A DNA stretch of 6,387 nucleotides from an uncultured Bacilli bacterium. GTDB taxonomy: Bacteria; Bacillota_I; Bacilli_A; RF39; UBA660. Below are positions 1 through 3,923 of this stretch, one piece after another (within the stretch, counting starts at the first letter, position 1; the number at the start of each line of letters is the position of its first letter). A program made the translations under genes and the position numbers. The stretch is taken from NCBI GenBank assembly GCA_947593275.1, contig CANQDN010000073.1, positions 1 through 6,387 on the forward strand, read 5' to 3'. The notes under the pieces are model-generated. The model did not search any database. It was given only the letters and a program-made list of their open reading frames with translations, and had not been told where the DNA came from.

Positions 1-58
1 AAAGCTCGGCTTTATTTGTTACTAATTCACTTGCATCGCAAAATACAAAAACTGACAT
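1..58 (-). CDS. Possible 5' end of a further operon gene, cut by the window edge
   Basis: From an ATG at 56-58 an open frame runs 19 codons to the left edge without a stop. It begins MSVFVFCDASEL, which looks like a first beta strand followed by a helix cap and is plausible as a real N-terminus. It starts 19 bases after the stop of the preceding Nudix gene and in the same direction, which fits a seventh operon member. Against it, there is no clear Shine-Dalgarno sequence before the ATG, and the fragment is too short to assign to a family. The same bases contain a small inverted repeat (1-13) that could instead belong to a terminator. No function is proposed. Confidence 0.35.
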   Translation of the reverse strand, partial: MSVFVFCDASELVTNKAEL

Positions 59-77
59 TTTCAAAAAATCTTAACAG

Positions 78-578
78 TTAATTTCTTGTTATTTCGTTAA
101 AAATGAGATGATTAATAGCTATAGGCTCTTTTTTTAAAACGTCTATTAAAAATTTAGGTCTAATATCATAGTTTTCTAATTCATTAAGAGCTATCCATTT
201 AAAAGATAATTTAATATTATGACCTTTATCATTTTCTATTAAAACATAATTATTATATATTGCTTTTTCATCATTCATAGGTTTTAGCAAATAATAAACG
301 CCTATTTCGTGCATTTTTTGATTAAATTTATTAACAAAGAAGTTTTCTACTATTCCTAAATATTTAATAATTTCTAATTTATAGCCTAATTCTTCTTCCA
401 TTTCGCGACATATAGCTTGCTTTGTTGTTTCTCCAAGTTCTACGTAACCTCCAGGTAAAACGAGAAAGCCACTATCATCCATATCAACTAATAACACTTT
501 ATTATCATTTATTACAATACCTGATACTCTAAATTTGAAATTATAATTATCAGTTTTTATTTTAATACTTGTTCTCAT
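78..578 (-). CDS. Nudix hydrolase (operon gene 6)
   Basis: A 166-residue Nudix-family pyrophosphohydrolase. These enzymes cleave nucleoside diphosphates linked to another group (X), using metal ions held by the Nudix box. The full signature GX5EX7REUXEEXGU is present at residues 44-66: G44, E50, R58, E59, E62, E63 and G65. It is preceded by the usual strand and LPGG turn (residues 38-44), so the protein is predicted to be catalytically active. The substrate is not readable: it could be a nucleotide sugar, ADP-ribose, a dinucleotide or an oxidised nucleotide. The start ATG at 576-578 overlaps the TGA of the upstream Nudix gene in the form ATGA. No good ribosome-binding site stands close before it, so translation probably depends on coupling. 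It ends in TAA. It resembles the upstream Nudix protein (both have a hydrophobic strand plus H..G(V/I)(Y/F)Y after the box), which suggests an old tandem duplication. Confidence 0.93.
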   Translation of the reverse strand: MRTSIKIKTDNYNFKFRVSGIVINDNKVLLVDMDDSGFLVLPGGYVELGETTKQAICREMEEELGYKLEIIKYLGIVENFFVNKFNQKMHEIGVYYLLKPMNDEKAIYNNYVLIENDKGHNIKLSFKWIALNELENYDIRPKFLIDVLKKEPIAINHLIFNEITRN

Positions 579-1018
579 ATTAATTTATAACCTAATTTTT
601 CTAATTCGATAATAGCAATTTTAGATAACTCATCTCTTTTTAATTTATTGACGGAAAAAAATTCTGCTCCTAGAGAATCATCATTAATTTCATCAATAGC
701 TATTTTATTTTTTATATCATTTTTATAAGTTAATACTTTATAAAAAATTCCTACATGATGAACTTTTATTATTTCTTTATTATAAAGCCATTCAAATGAA
801 ACTGCTTCAGCATCAAATAATTCAGCTTTAATTACTTCTATTCCTACTTCTTCAATTAATTCTCTTTTTAAGGTTTCTATTGGTCTTTCTAAAAATTCTA
901 TAGTTCCACCAGGTAAATCTAATTTTCCATTATAAGGTCCTCCATTTTTATGAATTAGTAAAATTTTATTATCTTTTATTATTAAACCATATGTACCTAA
1001 TTGCTTATATTCTTTCAT
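575..1018 (-). CDS. Nudix hydrolase (operon gene 5)
   Basis: A 147-residue Nudix hydrolase, close to a minimal single-domain member. The Nudix box spans residues 38-60 with G38, E44, R52, E53, E56, E57 and G59 all in place, after the strand DNKILLIHK and the LDLPGG turn. It should therefore bind divalent metal and hydrolyse a nucleoside-diphosphate-X type substrate in the cytoplasm; the specific substrate cannot be told. The ATG start is supported by AAGGG at 1026-1030, seven bases upstream. The gap to the preceding gene is 43 bases with no terminator. The end is TGA, overlapping the start of the next Nudix gene by four bases. Tandem, coupled Nudix genes imply that the two enzymes are made in similar amounts and may act on related substrates or form a complex; that last point is inference. 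Confidence 0.93.
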   Translation of the reverse strand: MKEYKQLGTYGLIIKDNKILLIHKNGGPYNGKLDLPGGTIEFLERPIETLKRELIEEVGIEVIKAELFDAEAVSFEWLYNKEIIKVHHVGIFYKVLTYKNDIKNKIAIDEINDDSLGAEFFSVNKLKRDELSKIAIIELEKLGYKLI

Positions 1019-1061
1019 TTATTTTCCCTTTCATGGATATATTTTAAATAGTGCAAATTTT

Positions 1062-1334
1062 CTATTCATAAAATTCTTGAGATATTTTTTCTGAAAAAAT
1101 TTCTATTTGTTCAGTTAAAATGTGCAATAGCTCATATATAGCATCAAAATCATCTTCTATTAAAGAATTATTAATTTTATTAATATTTTTGCTACCTAAA
1201 TTATTTCCAATATCTGTGTTAAGTTTTTGAAGTGCTATAATGTCATTTTTTAGAAAATCAATTATTTTTTTCTTTTTTTCATTTTCATCTAATTTTTTAA
1301 AAGCTTCAAAAACTTCAATAAATTCTAATTTCAT
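1062..1334 (-). CDS. Small helical protein of unknown function (operon gene 4)
   Basis: A 90-residue protein I do not recognise. It is rich in Glu, Lys, Ile and Asn, has no Cys, and has no signal peptide or membrane segment. The sequence reads as three or four amphipathic helices (about residues 2-17, 18-42, 48-60 and 62-88) with a basic run EKKKK near residue 20. The ATG at 1332-1334 overlaps the TGA of the coiled-coil gene upstream as ATGA, and AAGGG lies about 11 bases before it, so the two genes are probably coupled and their products may interact. It stops with TAG. Its size and all-helical character would suit an adaptor or regulatory subunit, but nothing in the sequence proves that. 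Confidence 0.75.
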   Translation of the reverse strand: MKLEFIEVFEAFKKLDENEKKKKIIDFLKNDIIALQKLNTDIGNNLGSKNINKINNSLIEDDFDAIYELLHILTEQIEIFSEKISQEFYE

Positions 1335-1978
1335 CTTAATCTAGTCCCTTGTAAATCATTAAGAGTTTTATTATATTCTTCTTGGCCTTGTGAAATTCTT
1401 ATTTTATAATACTCATTAATAGCATTTATAGCATATTCTAATTGTTTAGGATAGTTTGCAAAATCTTTTTTAGCCATTTCTATTTGAGCATCTCTTTCCA
1501 TAATTAATCTATCTTTAGCGGGGTTTGTTATTTGTTCTAATGCTTGAGTACCATATTCTTGAATAATTCCTTGTTGACTTAATTTTTTAGGCTTTTTACC
1601 TGCAAACAAAGTTTTTGCTTTCCCCCAAAAATTCATAGCCATATAAGCTTCAATTTTTTCTTCATATAAAGCATTAGCATTATACATAATTTGATTTTTC
1701 TGCCATTCTTTATCCTCATGTTGTTTTCTTTCTTGAACTCTTTTTACAGTTTCAGCATCTCTAGCATAAGAGCTTATTTCTTTTTTCAAATACTCTATTT
1801 GAGATTTTAGATATTTAGCTCTAGCTTCATCAGTATAAGATGTAACTACATAACTTTCTGAATGGCCATCTAAAGCATGCAAAGGAAAAGGTGTGTCTTT
1901 TTGAACTTCCTTAGTTATACTTGCTAACTCTGCTTCATAACTTGCTAAATCTCTTTTTAAATCATTTAATGTTTTCAT
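1331..1978 (-). CDS. Coiled-coil protein of unknown function (operon gene 3)
   Basis: A 215-residue protein with no family I can name. The start is taken at the ATG of 1976-1978 because AGGAGG (1985-1990) sits six bases upstream. The in-frame ATG at 1991-1993 would place that ribosome-binding site inside the coding region as MRRKI, so it is rejected. Heptad-like helical stretches are visible at about residues 2-27, 50-112 and 150-210. Between the last two lies an aromatic and basic patch, FWGKAKTLFAGKKPKK (residues 117-132), which could be an amphipathic membrane-contact or nucleic-acid-contact element. There is no signal peptide, transmembrane span, Cys or metal motif. The hexapeptide KTLNDL occurs at both ends (residues 2-7 and 204-209). 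It overlaps the next gene by ATGA. A structural or scaffolding role is possible but speculative. Confidence 0.8.
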   Translation of the reverse strand: MKTLNDLKRDLASYEAELASITKEVQKDTPFPLHALDGHSESYVVTSYTDEARAKYLKSQIEYLKKEISSYARDAETVKRVQERKQHEDKEWQKNQIMYNANALYEEKIEAYMAMNFWGKAKTLFAGKKPKKLSQQGIIQEYGTQALEQITNPAKDRLIMERDAQIEMAKKDFANYPKQLEYAINAINEYYKIRISQGQEEYNKTLNDLQGTRLR

Positions 1979-1984
1979 TATTTT

Positions 1985-1990
1985 CCTCCT
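1985..1990 (-). promoter_or_regulatory. Shine-Dalgarno site deciding the start of the coiled-coil gene
   Basis: On the minus strand a perfect AGGAGG lies six bases before the ATG at 1978. A second in-frame ATG directly precedes it (1991-1993), so naive longest-frame calling would translate the ribosome-binding site as Arg-Arg. The internal ATG is the better start. Confidence 0.85.
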
Positions 1991-2019
1991 CATATTTATA
2001 TGCTAATTATACTTAATTT

Positions 2020-2733
2020 TTATATTATAATAGTATAATCATCGTCCGGAACTATTACGTTTTTTATTTTTTCTTCCTTTAATTTATCTCTAGTTTCATC
2101 TTCTAAATGACTAACAACAAATTTACAATTAGGATTATTTTTAGATAATTTTTTTATATTATCTATTCCCATATGTTTAGAAGTACCTTCAATAAACATA
2201 CAATCACAAAATAAATAATCGCATACACTTGCCATATATTCTACGCTAGAACATAAAGCACTATCTCCCGTAAACCCTATCTTATTATTATCAGTCTCAA
2301 AAATATATCCATAAGCTGGTTTCATTCTGCCATGATCAACTAATATTTTTCTCACCTTATAATCATTAACTTTAAAACAATCATCATAGATATAATTTAA
2401 ATTTATTGCGTCGTTAACTCCTCTTGCAGAATTTGGAAAAGCTAACTTCAATAATTTTTGCGTTTTTCTTTTACCTTCTTTACTACAATAAACATTAATA
2501 TTTTTATTATCCGCTCTTGATTTTAATAAAAAATAAAATGGCATATCAAAATAATGATCACCATGGAAATGAGTTAATAAGACATTAACAATTTCCCTAG
2601 GATTAATATTCATTCTAAACAAATATTTACACATGCCATTAGGCATATCTACTAAAATATTATCATCTATCATATATGAAGCACTATTATAAAGAGTCCA
2701 CATACTACCACTTCCAATTACCCTAATTTTCAT
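2020..2733 (-). CDS. Metallo-beta-lactamase-fold hydrolase, RNase Z-like (operon gene 2)
   Basis: A 237-residue cytoplasmic MBL-fold enzyme. The two-metal site is complete: HFHGDH (H55, H57, D59, H60), H134 in VDHG followed by a GY strand, D157 in GFTGD, and H209 in VVSHL. H187 lies where RNase Z-type enzymes have an extra conserved histidine. The order and spacing resemble the RNase Z/arylsulfatase branch rather than true beta-lactamases. It lacks the exosite arm and the PxKxRN-like N-terminal motif of canonical tRNase Z and is much shorter (those are about 300 residues), so tRNA 3' processing should not be assumed. The start at ATG 2731-2733 is chosen because GAGG (2740-2743) lies six bases upstream; a GTG four codons earlier would absorb that site. 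It follows the cysteine hydrolase gene after 50 bases without a terminator. Its substrate is unknown. Confidence 0.88.
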   Translation of the reverse strand: MKIRVIGSGSMWTLYNSASYMIDDNILVDMPNGMCKYLFRMNINPREIVNVLLTHFHGDHYFDMPFYFLLKSRADNKNINVYCSKEGKRKTQKLLKLAFPNSARGVNDAINLNYIYDDCFKVNDYKVRKILVDHGRMKPAYGYIFETDNNKIGFTGDSALCSSVEYMASVCDYLFCDCMFIEGTSKHMGIDNIKKLSKNNPNCKFVVSHLEDETRDKLKEEKIKNVIVPDDDYTIII

Positions 2734-2783
2734 AATTAACCTCACTATCTTAAATAAAATTATAATTATTGCTTTATTTTTTT

Positions 2784-3269
2784 TTATACTATATTATCTT
2801 TCCCAATTAATCTTTCCAATAAATGTATTGCCATATTATGATTTTCTAAATTACTATGAGACATACAATAATCTTTTAAAACTTTAACATTATAATTATT
2901 ATCAAATAAATCTAAAGCTGTTTTTAATACACAGGCATCAGTATCAATACCACATAAATTAACTACACCAATATTTTTTTCATTAAGATAATCCTTTAAT
3001 TCATTAGTTAAAGCTGTATAAGTTCTTTTTTCAAATATTCTATAATCTTTTGTTTCTATTACAATTTCTCTATCATATTCATTCATACAACCCTTAAAAT
3101 CTATAGATTTATAAAAGTTACTATTTTCATCATTAATAAATTTAGTAAAAGCTATATAATTATAATTAGAATTTTTTATTAATTCATTTATTTTAGAAAT
3201 TAAACTTTTAGTATTCTCATTTATAAAATTTCTTTGAACGTCTACTACTAATAAAAGACTATTTTTCAT
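2784..3269 (-). CDS. Isochorismatase-like cysteine hydrolase (operon gene 1)
   Basis: A 161-residue member of the isochorismatase-like cysteine hydrolase superfamily. It shows the catalytic triad D10 (in VVDVQRNF), K81 (FEKRTYTAL) and C113 (GIDTDACVL), with the cis-peptide-type segment just before the nucleophile. Family members hydrolyse amides or enol ethers such as nicotinamide, ureidoacrylate or isochorismate. The D-x-H plus distal His metal site of nicotinamidases is absent: the matching region reads FTKFINDENSNF. A PncA-type nicotinamidase is therefore unlikely. It resembles the small cysteine hydrolases of Clostridia and Bacilli with unknown substrate. The start has a perfect AGGAGG (3276-3281) six bases upstream. 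It is the first gene after an extended -10 promoter and leads the hydrolase operon. Confidence 0.92.
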   Translation of the reverse strand: MKNSLLLVVDVQRNFINENTKSLISKINELIKNSNYNYIAFTKFINDENSNFYKSIDFKGCMNEYDREIVIETKDYRIFEKRTYTALTNELKDYLNEKNIGVVNLCGIDTDACVLKTALDLFDNNYNVKVLKDYCMSHSNLENHNMAIHLLERLIGKDNIV

Positions 3270-3302
3270 TTGTTACCTCCTAAATACTGATTTCATAATA
3301 AA

Positions 3303-3311
3303 ATTATAACA
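3303..3311 (-). promoter_or_regulatory. Extended -10 promoter for the hydrolase operon
   Basis: On the minus strand TGTTATAAT gives a TGN extended element joined to a perfect TATAAT (3303-3308), with no convincing -35 at 16-18 bases. Initiation would fall near 3296, leaving a leader of about 27 bases that contains the AGGAGG of the first operon gene. The motif is flanked by the arms of an AT-rich inverted repeat (3298-3320), which could be an operator. It is the best promoter candidate in the 161-base gap, whose remainder is AT-rich with no coding signal. Confidence 0.6.
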
Positions 3312-3390
3312 TGATTTTATAACAAAAACTATTATTTATTAACTAATAAAATAAACATAATTAAAAATAACATATATTTTAAAGATAAAT

Positions 3391-3432
3391 TAAAAGACCT
3401 TGACTTAATTCTCCAATAGTCTATCAAGATCT
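3391..3432 (-). terminator. Rho-independent terminator after the 129-residue gene
   Basis: The minus-strand transcript from 3432 to 3395 folds as a stem of about ten pairs (eight Watson-Crick plus two G-U), with 5' arm AGAUCUUGAU and 3' arm GUCAAGGUCU. A U-run (3391-3394) and further AU-rich sequence follow. The 5' arm begins inside the TAG stop codon of the gene. This separates that gene from the hydrolase operon. Confidence 0.7.
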
Positions 3433-3820
3433 ATCTTGTAAATTCTTTTTCTTCATTTAATTTATTTCTTACAACATTTAAAGTCTTTATTAAAGATTCC
3501 AAATATTTCGGATTATTTAACCCTCCAGTATAATAAGCTCCTATATCTTTTTCTGTTTTATAAAGAACCGCTCCTAAATATATCCTATATTCTGAATTAT
3601 TAAAATCTTCAAAATAATCAAAAGCATTATCAATTTGATTTAACATAAATTGTCTAACTCTTCTTTGATAATGAAAACATATTCCTAACTTATTTAATAT
3701 AGCTTCATAGTAAGGAAAAGCTTCTTCCTTACCTTTTTCTTGTTCTACTTTTAAAGCTTCTAATAATACCTCTTTACAAGAATTTCTATCTATAATTCTA
3801 TCTTCTATTTCTTTAATCAT
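3431..3820 (-). CDS. Unrecognised 129-residue protein, single-gene transcription unit
   Basis: A complete gene for a protein I cannot place in any family. It is predicted to be mostly helical and soluble, with charged N-terminal helices (residues 1-33), a central aromatic and basic stretch (FHYQRRVRQF, about 49-58), an acidic aromatic segment (DYFEDF), a GGLNNP loop near residue 100, and a final Lys/Glu-rich helix. It has two Cys, too far apart for an obvious metal knuckle, and no signal peptide or membrane segment. The start ATG at 3818-3820 has AAGGA five bases upstream. It has its own TTGACA-type promoter and its own terminator, so it is expressed independently of rpoC and of the hydrolase operon. 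Its small size and private, possibly regulated promoter would fit a regulatory or stress protein, but that is a guess. Confidence 0.8.
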   Translation of the reverse strand: MIKEIEDRIIDRNSCKEVLLEALKVEQEKGKEEAFPYYEAILNKLGICFHYQRRVRQFMLNQIDNAFDYFEDFNNSEYRIYLGAVLYKTEKDIGAYYTGGLNNPKYLESLIKTLNVVRNKLNEEKEFTR

Positions 3821-3844
3821 AATTATCCTTCTTTCGCAAACTAT

Positions 3845-3873
3845 ATAGTATCATATGTTTGTTTGTTTGTCAA
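3845..3873 (-). promoter_or_regulatory. Sigma-A type promoter of the 129-residue gene
   Basis: On the minus strand a perfect -35 TTGACA (3868-3873) is followed by exactly 17 bases and the -10 TACTAT (3845-3850; four of six matches to TATAAT). Initiation would be near 3838, giving a short leader with AAGGA before the ATG at 3820. The spacer holds about 3.5 copies of the tetranucleotide AAAC (3857-3870, overlapping the -35 edge). The -10 overlaps a perfect 10-base palindrome, ACTATATAGT (3840-3849). Confidence 0.75.
3857..3870. repeat. Short tetranucleotide tandem repeat inside a promoter spacer
   Basis: Plus-strand GTTT repeated 3.5 times (AAAC on the minus strand), lying between the -35 and -10 of the promoter for the 129-residue gene. 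A gain or loss of one unit would move the spacer from 17 to 21 or 13 bases. The copy number is low, so frequent slippage is not expected. Confidence 0.7.
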
Positions 3874-3889
3874 TTAATAACTAAACTTT

Positions 3890-3923
3890 AAAAAAAGAAA
3901 GCTACTCTTCTTCGCTTTCTTCT
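3890..3923 (-). terminator. rpoC: Rho-independent terminator overlapping the end of rpoC
   Basis: In the minus-strand transcript the arm AAGAAAGC (3914-3921) pairs with GCUUUCUU (3895-3902) over eight bases, extendable by a G-U and an A-U pair. The loop is 11 bases and five to seven U follow (3890-3896). The 5' arm lies in the last codons of rpoC and the 3' arm begins in the third base of its TAG stop. The stem has only three G-C pairs but suits such an A+T-rich genome. Confidence 0.65.

Noticed and set aside
1019..1061. Possible internal promoter between the small helical gene and the Nudix pair
   Set aside because: There are AT-rich, -10-like words but no -35 at a proper distance and no extended -10; the 43-base gap is better read as part of one operon.
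575..1333. Possible Mycoplasma-type code, because two genes end in TGA and readthrough would be very short
   Set aside because: All tryptophan codons checked are TGG, no in-frame TGA occurs in any gene including the long rpoC, and both TGA stops sit exactly in ATGA overlaps typical of coupled genes.
2734..2783. Possible promoter or terminator in the gap before the MBL gene
   Set aside because: The A-run on the minus strand is the wrong base for a terminator tail, no stem precedes it, and the TATAAT-like word lacks a -35 partner.
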